Assembly (NCBI GenBank): GCA_902610175.1
Contig: CACLUR010000004.1
Location: forward strand, 60,598 to 124,597
DNA from: an uncultured Alphaproteobacteria bacterium
Lineage (GTDB): Bacteria > Pseudomonadota > Alphaproteobacteria > HIMB59
Reading direction: 5' to 3'
Length of the DNA: 64,000 nucleotides
Numbering within the stretch: position 1 is the first letter of the stretch; each line of letters starts with the position of its first letter. Below the pieces are notes generated by a model. That model did no database searches. It was not told the origin of the DNA and saw only the letters and a list, made by a program, of their open reading frames with translations. Shown one piece after another: positions 1 to 8,169 of this stretch. A program made the position numbers and the translations under genes.

Positions 1-586
1 ATCTTTGATCAATACCAGCAGGTAACGATCTCATCTCAGCTACTTGGTCAGTAACTTTCTGGCCCATTAAGTGACCACCCATTCCAACTTTTTGACCTTG
101 GCCAATGAAAACCTCAATGGCGTCAGCTAATTGAGCATGGTGTGGGTTGAAACCATACCTGGATTGAATACATTGATAATACCATTTGTGAGAGTATCTT
201 CTCTCATCAGGTATCATACCTCCTTCTCCAGAGCATGTTGCACTTCCAGCCATTGATGAACCTCTAGCTAAAGCAGTTTTTGCTTCATAAGAAAGAGCAC
301 CAAAACTCATACTTGTTATGTAAACTGGAATATCAAGTTTGATAGGATTTTTTGCTCTAGGACCTATAATTGTTTCTGTTAGACACTTCTCTCTGTAACC
401 TTCAATAACAAATCTTGTTAATGTGCCTGGTAAAAAAACTAAATCATCCCAGTGAGGAATTTTTTTCATTAACGCCATACCACGCATACGATAACGACCA
501 AGTTGTGATTTGATATGAATGTCGTCCATTACCTCGGGGGTAAAAATTGAGTTTTGTCCTAATAATTGTGTGTTACGTTTTGCCAT
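1..586 (-). CDS. mgsC: N-methylglutamate synthase subunit C-like (FMN glutamate synthase domain), set 1, 3' end outside window
   Basis: Only the first 195 codons are inside the window; the gene continues past the left edge. The protein has the opening of the glutamate synthase FMN-binding (GltB central) domain: a HWDDLVFLPG-type start, then IEGYREKC, a MSFGALS segment and GEGGMIPDE. In this family the subunit is thought to join the glutamyl group to methylamine-derived nitrogen together with subunits A and B. The ATG shares one base with the stop of the preceding mgsB (TAATG), so the genes are translationally coupled. It differs at many positions from the second copy at 6167-7486, so this is not a recent duplication. 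It could instead be the GlxD type found beside glnT in rhizobia; the exact substrate is inferred from context. Confidence 0.75.
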   Translation of the reverse strand, partial: MAKRNTQLLGQNSIFTPEVMDDIHIKSQLGRYRMRGMALMKKIPHWDDLVFLPGTLTRFVIEGYREKCLTETIIGPRAKNPIKLDIPVYITSMSFGALSYEAKTALARGSSMAGSATCSGEGGMIPDERRYSHKWYYQCIQSRYGFNPHHAQLADAIEVFIGQGQKVGMGGHLMGQKVTDQVAEMRSLPAGIDQR

Positions 587-1422
587 TAGCCTAATATTCC
601 TTTCTTTTCTGCTGGCTCTAGATTGTCATAATTCCAGAGCATTCTTCCTGCAACGTATTTCTTAAATTTTGAAGCTGGGACCTTGCAATCAATCTCAGCA
701 TTTTTAATTTTTTGTTCTAGCCATCTAACCTCGTGTTCATTCATTTCACCAGGTACGCAGTCTGTTCCAAGCGAATGAGGCTCTCCTCCTACAAAAATAA
801 TTCCATCATACATTGAGTCACCCATGTTTGCGTTTACATCACCACAAACGATAATTCTTCCTCTTTGCATCATAAATCCAGTGTAAGCTCCAGCATTTCC
901 GCCAATAAGAATAGTGCCACCTTTCATATCAATTCCAGTTCTAGCACCTGCATCGCCTTTAACTATAAGGTCACCGCCTCTTAGAGCAGCTCCAAAACAA
1001 GATCCTGCATTGTTTTCAACAACAACTTTTCCTGACATCATATTTTCAGCACATGACCAACCAACTCTTCCGTTAACTCTCACTGTTGGTCCATCGATAC
1101 AACCGATACCAAAATAACCTAAGCTACCCTCAAAGATTAAGTTTAACTTATTTAATATTCCCACACCAAGTGAATGTTTTGCACCAGGGTTTTTAATAAC
1201 TATAGATCCATATCCCTTTCGAATTGCATCTCTAATTTTTTGATTCAAGACATGAGCATCAATGCCTTCACAATCAATCGAAGTTCTTTTATTAAAATCA
1301 ACTTCGTGATTACCGTAGTAGGTATAATTTTCTTCTTCTGTTACTTCGAAATATAATTTTTGCGATCTACCTGATAAATTTTCATCATCAAAAGCAGTAG
1401 TTCTTTTTGTTATGCCTGCCAT
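586..1422 (-). CDS. mgsB: N-methylglutamate synthase subunit B-like (GXGXG beta-helix domain), set 1
   Basis: The 278-residue protein matches the C-terminal GXGXG domain of glutamate synthase. Repeated turns of the beta-helix are visible from about residue 80 to 220 (for example SAGSCFGAA-, GGDLIVKGDAG- and GGNAGAYTGF-like segments). In split glutamate synthases and in the N-methylglutamate pathway this domain is a separate subunit that helps the amidotransferase and FMN subunits communicate. The start is set by a GGAGGT sequence upstream of ATG 1422; it overlaps the end of mgsA by 13 bases and its stop overlaps mgsC by one base. It is about 50 residues longer than the set 2 copy. The role in methylamine use is inferred from the adjacent GMAS-like gene. 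Confidence 0.8.
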   Translation of the reverse strand: MAGITKRTTAFDDENLSGRSQKLYFEVTEEENYTYYGNHEVDFNKRTSIDCEGIDAHVLNQKIRDAIRKGYGSIVIKNPGAKHSLGVGILNKLNLIFEGSLGYFGIGCIDGPTVRVNGRVGWSCAENMMSGKVVVENNAGSCFGAALRGGDLIVKGDAGARTGIDMKGGTILIGGNAGAYTGFMMQRGRIIVCGDVNANMGDSMYDGIIFVGGEPHSLGTDCVPGEMNEHEVRWLEQKIKNAEIDCKVPASKFKKYVAGRMLWNYDNLEPAEKKGILG

Positions 1423-2351
1423 ACTTTTACCTCCGCTTCATAAGGGTCATATGTTTTAATTTCGTGAGGAAATATATTCCTAATTGCAACCTCCTCTGAT
1501 GCACATGCTACGATGTCTTTACTTTCGTAGATTACCATTGGCTTAGCGGCCATATGGTCTTTTGCCATTCCCAACTGATCCTTTGTTGCTACAACATATG
1601 TAAAAACTCCATCGAGCTCATCCAAGCTATCATGCATAGCTTTTTCTAGTTCAATGCCGTTAGCCATCTTATCAGCTATATAGACAGCAATTATTTCTGA
1701 GTCACAATTTGAATTAAACCTGTAACCTTTTCTTTCAAGTACTCTTCGATTGCCCCAATAATTAGTCAATTGACCATTATGAACAACTGACACATCCTCA
1801 AAAGGGAAAGCCCAATAAGGGTGTGCAGATTTAATATCTACATCAGACTCGGTAGCCATCCTTGTATGGCCAATACCGTGGGTACCCATAAATTTATCAA
1901 GGCCATATTGATTGGATACGGTATTTGCATCACCTAAGTCTTTAATGAGTTCAAGACCCTTACCAATTGATAAAATTTCAGTTTTTTCGACTGTTTCTAT
2001 CTCAGTAGCCAAATCTGTGAGGTCACCTTTAAAATCAAATATATATCTGAAAGCGTATGGGGTGCTGGAGCTTTCTTTTGTTACTTTAGCACCATGTTTT
2101 TTTAAAATAGAGTCGACAGCATTTTTTCTATTTTTTAAATCAGCAGGTGAGTCGACAGTTGCATTTACCTTTTCAGCCTCGTTTTCAGATATTTTAAATC
2201 TCATTACAAAGCCTTTTTTTAAAGGTGTTCCGTACATAGCATATCCTGTTGAGTCAGGTCCCCTATGTTTAAGACCTTGTAACATAAGGCCCATTTGTTC
2301 ACCGACGTTGACTGTCTTCTTTTTATTTATAACTCCAGCTATTCCACACAT
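1410..2351 (-). CDS. mgsA: N-methylglutamate synthase subunit A-like (class II glutamine amidotransferase), set 1
   Basis: The 313-residue protein starts MCGIAG, so the N-terminal cysteine (Cys2, exposed after Met removal) of class II (Ntn-type) glutamine amidotransferases is present. Further family marks are LKHRGPDSTGYA, GIGHTRMATES and VHNGQLTNY. The domain normally strips the amide group from glutamine, here probably from gamma-glutamylmethylamide, for transfer to 2-oxoglutarate or glutamate. A TAGGAG ribosome site lies before ATG 2351, 20 bases after the GMAS-like gene ends, so the order gmaS-mgsA-mgsB-mgsC is one transcription unit. Identification as an amidotransferase is firm; the methylamide substrate is inference from the neighbour. 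Confidence 0.8.
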   Translation of the reverse strand: MCGIAGVINKKKTVNVGEQMGLMLQGLKHRGPDSTGYAMYGTPLKKGFVMRFKISENEAEKVNATVDSPADLKNRKNAVDSILKKHGAKVTKESSSTPYAFRYIFDFKGDLTDLATEIETVEKTEILSIGKGLELIKDLGDANTVSNQYGLDKFMGTHGIGHTRMATESDVDIKSAHPYWAFPFEDVSVVHNGQLTNYWGNRRVLERKGYRFNSNCDSEIIAVYIADKMANGIELEKAMHDSLDELDGVFTYVVATKDQLGMAKDHMAAKPMVIYESKDIVACASEEVAIRNIFPHEIKTYDPYEAEVKVWQA

Positions 2352-2370
2352 ACTTTTCTCCTATCTTATC

Positions 2371-3840
2371 TTATGGTAAGCAATCTAGGTATTTATCGAG
2401 ATCCCATTGAGTCGGAGTTGCTAAAAATTCTTCCCACTCATCTCTTTTATACTCCATAAACACTTTCATCATGTCACCTGGTAGAGCTTCTTGTATTACC
2501 TTGTCGGTTTCTAATCGATCTAATGCCTCACCAAGAGTCATTGGTAATTTTTCAACTTGCTTACCAGCTTTCATTTGTTCATACATATTTTGTTGTTCAG
2601 GTTTGCCTGGATCCATTTTCTTTGAAATACCATGATCGAATGCTTTCAACAGACCGCTTCCCATTAAGTATGGGTTGTGGGCTGAGTCAACTGATCGATA
2701 TTCAAATCTACCAGGGGCAGATACCCTTAAACCACAGGTTCTGTTTTGATATCCCCAGTCCGCATAAACTGGAGCCCAAAAACCTGTATCCCAAAGTCTT
2801 CTATATGAATTCACAGTTGAGGAACCCAAGGCTGTTAAAGCAGGAAGGTGTTCCATGACACCACCAATTGCTTGAAGGCCTATTTTTCCAGGAATTCTTC
2901 TATCTTTTCCGTCTGGCATAAAGACATTTGTACCTCCCCTACGGTGATGAAATACATTTTCCATACCTGGGATAGTCTTGTTACCACATGGTATTAACTC
3001 ATCTTTTCCGCCCTTCCAGAGTGAAATATTTGTGTGACACCCAGAAGCAGACACGCCAACAAATGGTTTACTCAGAAAACAAGCAATCAAATTAAACTCT
3101 CTTGCTACTTGAGCACAGATTTGTCTGTAAGTTGATAACCTGTCAGCGTTTCTAACAACATCATCGTAGTTGAAATTTAGTTCTAATTGTCCAGGCGCGT
3201 CCTCATGGTCACCTTGGATAATGTCCAAACCCATTGCACGTGAATACTCAATTACTTTCATGTAAACAGGTCTTAATGATTCAAATTGATCAATGTGATA
3301 GCAGTAGGGCTTAGAGAAACCTGAACCAGTCGGTGAACCATCTTCGTTTTTTGTTAACCACATCATTTCAGGTTCTGTCCCTGCTCGTAATTCTAGTTTG
3401 TGTTTCTTTTTAAACTCTTCGTGGGCTCTTTTTAGGTTACCTCTGCAATCAGATGTAAGATATCCACCAGGATCTTTTTCTTCTTCCCTGTTTCTAAAAC
3501 AAGTACAAAAAACTCTGGCAATTCTTTTATCCCAAGGAATTTGAACAAATGTTTCTGGATCAGGTATACCCACTAATTCGTGGGCCTCTGGTCCATAACC
3601 TATGTAATCACCATGTCTATTTGTAAATAGATTAGCAGTAGCTCCATAAACTAATTGGAAACCTTTATTAGCTACACTCTCCCAATGATCTGCAGGAACA
3701 CCTTTACCTACAATTCTACCTGTAACAGAAATAAATTGATAATAAATGTACTCAATTCCTAATTTATCAATTTTTTTTCTAACTTGTTTTATATAGTCTT
3801 GTCTCTTTTTATCCTTAACGTACGTTTCTAGCGCTGTCAT
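2371..3840 (-). CDS. gmaS: Glutamine synthetase-family ligase, probable gamma-glutamylmethylamide synthetase
   Basis: This 489-residue protein belongs to the glutamine synthetase family: EPEMMW and DHEDAPGQLELNF metal/glutamate-site segments, CHTNISLW, and RVSAPGRFEYRSVDSAHNPYL near the C-terminal part. GMAS joins methylamine to glutamate with ATP, the first step of the N-methylglutamate pathway, and genes for the next steps follow directly. A strong AGGAGG-type ribosome site precedes ATG 3840. It is longer than the roughly 440-450 residues I associate with characterised GMAS and GlnT proteins, so another gamma-glutamylamine ligase activity is possible. Its promoter is probably the IclR-box region upstream of the flavoprotein gene at 5208. 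Confidence 0.65.
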   Translation of the reverse strand: MTALETYVKDKKRQDYIKQVRKKIDKLGIEYIYYQFISVTGRIVGKGVPADHWESVANKGFQLVYGATANLFTNRHGDYIGYGPEAHELVGIPDPETFVQIPWDKRIARVFCTCFRNREEEKDPGGYLTSDCRGNLKRAHEEFKKKHKLELRAGTEPEMMWLTKNEDGSPTGSGFSKPYCYHIDQFESLRPVYMKVIEYSRAMGLDIIQGDHEDAPGQLELNFNYDDVVRNADRLSTYRQICAQVAREFNLIACFLSKPFVGVSASGCHTNISLWKGGKDELIPCGNKTIPGMENVFHHRRGGTNVFMPDGKDRRIPGKIGLQAIGGVMEHLPALTALGSSTVNSYRRLWDTGFWAPVYADWGYQNRTCGLRVSAPGRFEYRSVDSAHNPYLMGSGLLKAFDHGISKKMDPGKPEQQNMYEQMKAGKQVEKLPMTLGEALDRLETDKVIQEALPGDMMKVFMEYKRDEWEEFLATPTQWDLDKYLDCLP

Positions 3841-3861
3841 TTTATTCCTCCTCCTTTTACA

Positions 3862-5208
3862 TCAACTCCAAGGGAACGGGCTCTTTGAAACCGGATGTAA
3901 CTTCCCTTCTTCATAACGAGAAAATCTAAAAGGTTCTAGAATTTCAGATTTCTCACCAAGTAACTCATTAGATACAAGATCTCCTAACCCAGCCATTTTG
4001 TATCCATGGTTAGCATCAGCTATAATATATACGTTTTCTCTGTATTGGTCGAATACAGGAAAACGATCTGGAGTAACACAGCCAATACCGCCAGCTTTTT
4101 GCTTCTTGTATTTAGCGTGACATCCATCAAATTGCTTTTGGCAAAAAGCCAAAGCTGAGGTCCATTTATCCTCAAAAGAAGCTCTTGGTTGAAACTCATC
4201 TGAGTCATGACCATAAGGATCAAGGCTTATATCGTTAACAGGTTTATTTATGTCATATGGAGAGGAACCACCTTGTATACCATCTCTGTAGACGTCGGGC
4301 TTATAGTAAAAACCCCACATAACATTTTCATGTATAACATCACCTGTTTTATTTGAGACAAGTGTGGCTTCTGTATCAACATGAATAACTGGGTACTCTG
4401 TTCCGTTTGCTGTTTTATAACTTCTTGGGTCAACTTCCAACTCACCCTCTTCAAGTGCCATGTATGACCACATAGGTATATCATCAGTAAATGAACCATC
4501 AGGTTTTTTTATTTTAACGGTGTTAGGTAATTCTAAAATTTCCCAGAATTTTCTTACCCATGGACCAGCCGCAACAACTAATTGAGTGCATTCAATTTTA
4601 CCCTCTGATGTTTCTACAGCCGAAACTGCTCCGCTACCATTAGAAGAAATTAAATTGTTAACAGTCACACCTTCTAAAACTTTTGCTCCAGCCGATACTG
4701 CTAACTTATGAAAGCCCTCTATGGCTCCTCTATTAGCTCCATATCCTGTTTTCTTTTCGTGTAAAACTGAAGTGATGCCTTGAGCTTGCCAATCTGGCAA
4801 CATGTCTTTCATATACTTATCACAATCTGATGCTCCTTCGATAAACTCGGAGTCAAATCCTATTTCTTTTTGCTGCTCATAAACTTCAGACATGCCTTCT
4901 TGCATTAGCTCGGAGTTGATCTGCATGTAGCCAACTGGCTTGTAAGTTAAAGCCTCAGCATTCTCATTCCAAACATTTACAGAATGAGCCATTAGCCTTC
5001 TCATTGCAGGCTGGTAGTAGTTGTTCCTTACAATTCCACATGCAACACCACTTGCTCCATTTGCAACTTTGGATTTTTCCAAAACGACTACAGAATTTTC
5101 TTTGAGTTGGCCCTTACTGGATAATTTTTTACAAAGATGCCATGCAGTGCTCAGGCCGTGAATTCCAGCCCCGATTATTAAATAGTCACATTTAGTAGGT
5201 AAGCTCAT
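3862..5208 (-). CDS. FAD-dependent oxidoreductase of the DAO/sarcosine oxidase beta family, substrate unknown
   Basis: The 448-residue protein has an N-terminal dinucleotide-binding site, YLIIGAGIHGLSTAWHL (residues about 9-25 from the chosen start), and the long DAO fold, ending with a GGIGCVTPDRFPVF and ADANHGYKMAG pair that contacts FAD in this family. It probably oxidises a secondary or tertiary amine or an N-methyl amino acid. The start is ATG 5208 because GGAGGT stands 12 bases upstream; an in-frame ATG at 5265 lies inside the palindromic operator and adds 19 residues with no resemblance to the family. It sits between iclR and gmaS and is probably the first gene of the gmaS operon. No RHDAV-type covalent FMN site was seen. 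Its role in the pathway is open. Confidence 0.75.
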   Translation of the reverse strand: MSLPTKCDYLIIGAGIHGLSTAWHLCKKLSSKGQLKENSVVVLEKSKVANGASGVACGIVRNNYYQPAMRRLMAHSVNVWNENAEALTYKPVGYMQINSELMQEGMSEVYEQQKEIGFDSEFIEGASDCDKYMKDMLPDWQAQGITSVLHEKKTGYGANRGAIEGFHKLAVSAGAKVLEGVTVNNLISSNGSGAVSAVETSEGKIECTQLVVAAGPWVRKFWEILELPNTVKIKKPDGSFTDDIPMWSYMALEEGELEVDPRSYKTANGTEYPVIHVDTEATLVSNKTGDVIHENVMWGFYYKPDVYRDGIQGGSSPYDINKPVNDISLDPYGHDSDEFQPRASFEDKWTSALAFCQKQFDGCHAKYKKQKAGGIGCVTPDRFPVFDQYRENVYIIADANHGYKMAGLGDLVSNELLGEKSEILEPFRFSRYEEGKLHPVSKSPFPWS

Positions 5209-5263
5209 TATTTTAGTAACCTCCAAGCAACTATATTTTGTCTGCGAGGTATGAAAAAAACAC

Positions 5264-5290
5264 ATTTTGTTTCATATTATGAAACAAAAT
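5264..5290. promoter_or_regulatory. Perfect 27-bp palindrome, probable IclR operator
   Basis: Two 13-base arms, exact inverse complements, flank one central base. The core is TGTTTCA (5268-5274), five bases, TGAAACA (5280-5286). It lies 56 bases before the chosen start of the flavoprotein gene and downstream of the iclR stop. Three related sites occur at 6114, 14233 and 23563. IclR proteins bind such inverted repeats as dimers; the link to this IclR is inference from position. Confidence 0.7.
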
Positions 5291-5325
5291 TTTTACAAAA
5301 ATCTATTATTTATCAACAATAATCT

Positions 5326-6096
5326 TCAATTGGCAACAATTAATCGAGAAATTTTAATCGAGGCAGATTGAAGGAGATCAACATAATCCATCATAGTTTT
5401 TGGGTTTAAGATATTTTTACTACCTGATAGAGCGATTCCTGCAAATGATCTTTTATCTTTGTCTAAAATAGCGACTCCTATTCCATAAGAGTTTTCAAAA
5501 GCTTCTCCATGATTAAGCGCATAACCGTTAGTTCTAATTTTGCCAAGTTGTCTTTTTAAATCATTTAAATTTGTAATTGTATTGTTTGTGTGAGGATAAA
5601 AATTATAACTTCTATAAATCGTTGCAATTTCATTTTCAGGTCTGTACGCAAGCATGACTTTTCCTAAAGCACAGCAATGAGCGTCAAGTCTCATTCTAAA
5701 AGTTCTAATAGTTGCATCATCATTGTTGTCAGAGATTTTATCGGAATGAACTATTTGAGAGCCTTCAAGCATTGCCAAATATGTAATTAAATTCGTTTTA
5801 CTAGAGACCTCTTTTAGAATTTCTTTAGAAGTCTCAGAAATTGACTGAAGATAATCTGAGGTTTCTCCAAATTGAAAAGCTTTATGACCCATAGTGTATG
5901 TATTTGAACCAGTATTTTTATGGATATAACCAAGTTGAGATAAAACAGACAATAGTCTAAATGTAGTTGTTCTAGATAAAACTGCTTTTCTAGAAATATT
6001 TGATGCCTTCAACGGGAAAATTGATTTTGATAAAATTTCAAGAATTTTAAAAGATTTTTCAAGAGACTTATTTATATATTTTAAATCTTGTTGCAA
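5326..6096 (-). CDS. IclR-family transcriptional regulator
   Basis: The 256-residue protein has the IclR layout: an N-terminal winged helix-turn-helix (about residues 10-70, with LKASNISRKAVLSRTTTFRLLSVL cut here into family-like pieces such as RTTTFRLLSVLSQLGYI) and a C-terminal effector domain (about 80-250, with HCCALGKVMLAY and GEAFENSYGIGVAILD). The start codon is TTG at 6096, supported by GGAGGA five bases upstream. A TGTTCCA-N5-TGAAACA site lies just upstream of that ribosome site, so the gene is probably autoregulated. It divides the two amine gene blocks and is the best candidate to control both; an amine or a pathway intermediate as ligand is a guess. Confidence 0.85.
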   Translation of the reverse strand: MQQDLKYINKSLEKSFKILEILSKSIFPLKASNISRKAVLSRTTTFRLLSVLSQLGYIHKNTGSNTYTMGHKAFQFGETSDYLQSISETSKEILKEVSSKTNLITYLAMLEGSQIVHSDKISDNNDDATIRTFRMRLDAHCCALGKVMLAYRPENEIATIYRSYNFYPHTNNTITNLNDLKRQLGKIRTNGYALNHGEAFENSYGIGVAILDKDKRSFAGIALSGSKNILNPKTMMDYVDLLQSASIKISRLIVAN

Positions 6097-6113
6097 AACT
6101 GTCCTCCAACCAA

Positions 6114-6132
6114 TGTTCCACAGAATGAAACA
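6114..6132. promoter_or_regulatory. IclR box upstream of iclR
   Basis: TGTTCCA, five bases (cagaa), TGAAACA; the matching arms extend to AATGTTCCA and TGAAACATT (6112-6134). The box is 18 bases before the TTG start of iclR and immediately upstream of its ribosome site, the position expected for autorepression. It also lies 35 bases after the mgsC stop of the upstream block. Confidence 0.65.
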
Positions 6133-6166
6133 TTATAGTATAGTTTAAGTAATTAGCAAATAATGG

Positions 6167-7486
6167 TTAAATCTTACCAGGCACCCAACCGGTTCCCGCT
6201 AAAGGAACCCTAGCCATTGCAGCAGCTTCAACTGTTAATGCACATAGGTCCTCAGGTTCAAGATTATGTAAATCGTTTTTACCACATGCCCTCGCTATAG
6301 TTTGGGCTTCAAGAGTCATAACCTTGAGATAATTAGATAATCTTTTTCCGCCTTTTACTGGGTCTAATCTTTTCATTAATTTTGGGTCTTGTGTATTTAT
6401 ACCAGATGGGTCTTTACCTTCATGCCAATCATCGAAAGCACCAGCTGTTGTTCCAAGTTTTTTGTAATCGCTCTCCCACTTTGGATCATTATCACCCAGT
6501 GCAATTAATGCTGATGAACCTATGGAAACAGCATCAGCACCCAATGCCATAGCTTTTGCAACATCCGCACCATTTCTAATTCCACCTGAAATAATTAACT
6601 GAACCTTCCTGTGCATATCTAAGTCTAATAAAGCATCTACTGCTGGCCTGATACATGCCAATGTTGGCTGACCTACGTTTTCGATAAATACCTCTTGTGT
6701 AGCTGCAGTACCTCCTTGCATGCCATCAAGCACCACCACATCAGCACCTGCTTTTACTGCAAGAGCAGTATCGTAGTAAGGCCTAGATCCTGCAATTTTT
6801 ACAAATATGGGAACTTTCCAAGCTGTTATTTCCCTGAGTTCTAAAATTTTAATTTCCAAATCATCTGGTCCAGTCCAATCTGGATGTCTACATGCTGATC
6901 TCTGATCAATTCCTTTTGGTAATGTTCTCATCTCGGCAACACGATCACTTATCTTTTGACCGAGTAACATACCTCCACCGCCAGGTTTGGCACCTTGACC
7001 TATCACAACTTCAATAGCATCTGCTTTTCTTAAATCCTCTGGGTTCATTCCATACCTTGAGGGAAGTAATTGGTAAACCAAATGCTTTGATTGTCCTCTC
7101 TCCTCAGGGGTCATGCCACCATCGCCTGTTGTCGTTGAAGTCCCGGCAATACTAGCTCCTCTTCCAAGCGCTTCTTTTGCAGGTCCTGAGAGAGCTCCAA
7201 AGCTCATTCCAGCAATTGTTATTGGAATATCTAATTCAAGCGGTTTTTTTGCAAATCTTGTTCCAAGAGTGACGTTAGTGCTACACTTTTCTCTGTAGCC
7301 CTCTAAAGGGTATCTTGACATTGATGCGCCTAAAAAAAGAAGATCGTCAAAATGAGGTAATCTTTTTTTTGAACCACCGCCTCTAATGTCATAAATACCT
7401 GTTTCTGCAGCTCTTCGAATTTCAGAGTTTGTATAGTCATCAAATGTCCAAGATTTTCTTGGTGTAGTTTTAAATTTTTCTGCCAT
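6167..7486 (-). CDS. mgsC: N-methylglutamate synthase subunit C-like (FMN glutamate synthase domain), set 2
   Basis: The complete 439-residue protein is the FMN-binding domain of glutamate synthase as a stand-alone subunit. Clear marks are MSFGALSGPAKEALGRG, GDGGMTPEERG, IGQGAKPGGGGMLLG, VVLDGMQGGTAAT and the phosphate-binding GGIRNGADVAKAMALGADA. It ends with the NLEPEDLCALT segment common to the amine-linked members. ATG 7486 shares a base with the mgsB stop. It is last in the block mgdA-mgdB-mgdC-mgdD-mgsA-mgsB-mgsC. This form looks to me like the copy usually found with N-methylglutamate dehydrogenase genes; the set 1 copy is a distinct paralogue. Which copy makes N-methylglutamate is unresolved. 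Confidence 0.85.
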   Translation of the reverse strand: MAEKFKTTPRKSWTFDDYTNSEIRRAAETGIYDIRGGGSKKRLPHFDDLLFLGASMSRYPLEGYREKCSTNVTLGTRFAKKPLELDIPITIAGMSFGALSGPAKEALGRGASIAGTSTTTGDGGMTPEERGQSKHLVYQLLPSRYGMNPEDLRKADAIEVVIGQGAKPGGGGMLLGQKISDRVAEMRTLPKGIDQRSACRHPDWTGPDDLEIKILELREITAWKVPIFVKIAGSRPYYDTALAVKAGADVVVLDGMQGGTAATQEVFIENVGQPTLACIRPAVDALLDLDMHRKVQLIISGGIRNGADVAKAMALGADAVSIGSSALIALGDNDPKWESDYKKLGTTAGAFDDWHEGKDPSGINTQDPKLMKRLDPVKGGKRLSNYLKVMTLEAQTIARACGKNDLHNLEPEDLCALTVEAAAMARVPLAGTGWVPGKI

Positions 7487-8169
7487 TAGTACTCCGATAC
7501 ATTATCTAAATTAAAATTATAGAGTTTTCTTGCTGAACCATACATTTTGAAGTTTTTAATCTCACTTTCATTTATACTTGCTTTTTTTAAAAGAGATCTC
7601 AAAATATTTTGATCTTTTTTATTCATTTTTTTCTCTTCGCAGTCAGCACCGAGTGATTTCACCTTACCCTTAATAAAAATATTTGCTTCATAGATACTGT
7701 CTCCCAGAGCGTCTCCAGCATCTCCACATATAACCAAATTTCCAGATTGAGCCATAAATGCAGACATATGGCCTACCGATCCTTTAACTATGATATCTAT
7801 TCCTTTCATTGAAATCCCACAACGTGAACTAGTATCACCATCAATGATCAAAGTTCCACCATGTGCTGTAGCACCGGCTGATTGGGATGCATTGCCCTTA
7901 ACATGAACAGTTCCAGACATCATATTTTCTGCAACACCTGTGCCCACATTTCCATTTACAATGATATTTGCATTCATGTTCATACCAGCACAATAGTATC
8001 CTGTGTGACCATCAATAGTGACTTCAATCTCGTCTTTTAATCCAGCACAAATAGCGTGATTTCCATCTGGATTTGAAACTTTAAAAATCTTTTTGTTTGA
8101 TTTTCTATCTATACTTTGAAGAGTTTCATTAACTTTCCTCAATGACTCTTTTTTTAAATTTAAATTCAT
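7486..8169 (-). CDS. mgsB: N-methylglutamate synthase subunit B-like (GXGXG domain), set 2
   Basis: This 227-residue protein is a stand-alone GXGXG beta-helix domain: GVAENMMSGTVHVKGNA, GGTLIIDGDTSSRCGISMKG and SGNLVICGDAGDALGDSIYE mark successive turns (about residues 75-175). It lacks about 50 residues compared with the set 1 protein, mostly at the two ends, while the repeat core is intact, so it is not a fragment. Start and stop each overlap the neighbours by one base, showing tight coupling with mgsA and mgsC. Function in N-methylglutamate synthase follows from family and context. Confidence 0.82.
   Translation of the reverse strand: MNLNLKKESLRKVNETLQSIDRKSNKKIFKVSNPDGNHAICAGLKDEIEVTIDGHTGYYCAGMNMNANIIVNGNVGTGVAENMMSGTVHVKGNASQSAGATAHGGTLIIDGDTSSRCGISMKGIDIIVKGSVGHMSAFMAQSGNLVICGDAGDALGDSIYEANIFIKGKVKSLGADCEEKKMNKKDQNILRSLLKKASINESEIKNFKMYGSARKLYNFNLDNVSEY

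Noticed and set aside
1912..2379. Long open frame on the plus strand opposite mgsA
   Set aside because: It is a shadow of the mgsA gene, with no ribosome site and no family likeness. The same holds for the other antisense frames in the window.
7486..8169. Set 2 mgsB as a truncated pseudogene
   Set aside because: The GXGXG repeats are complete and the overlaps with both neighbours are intact.
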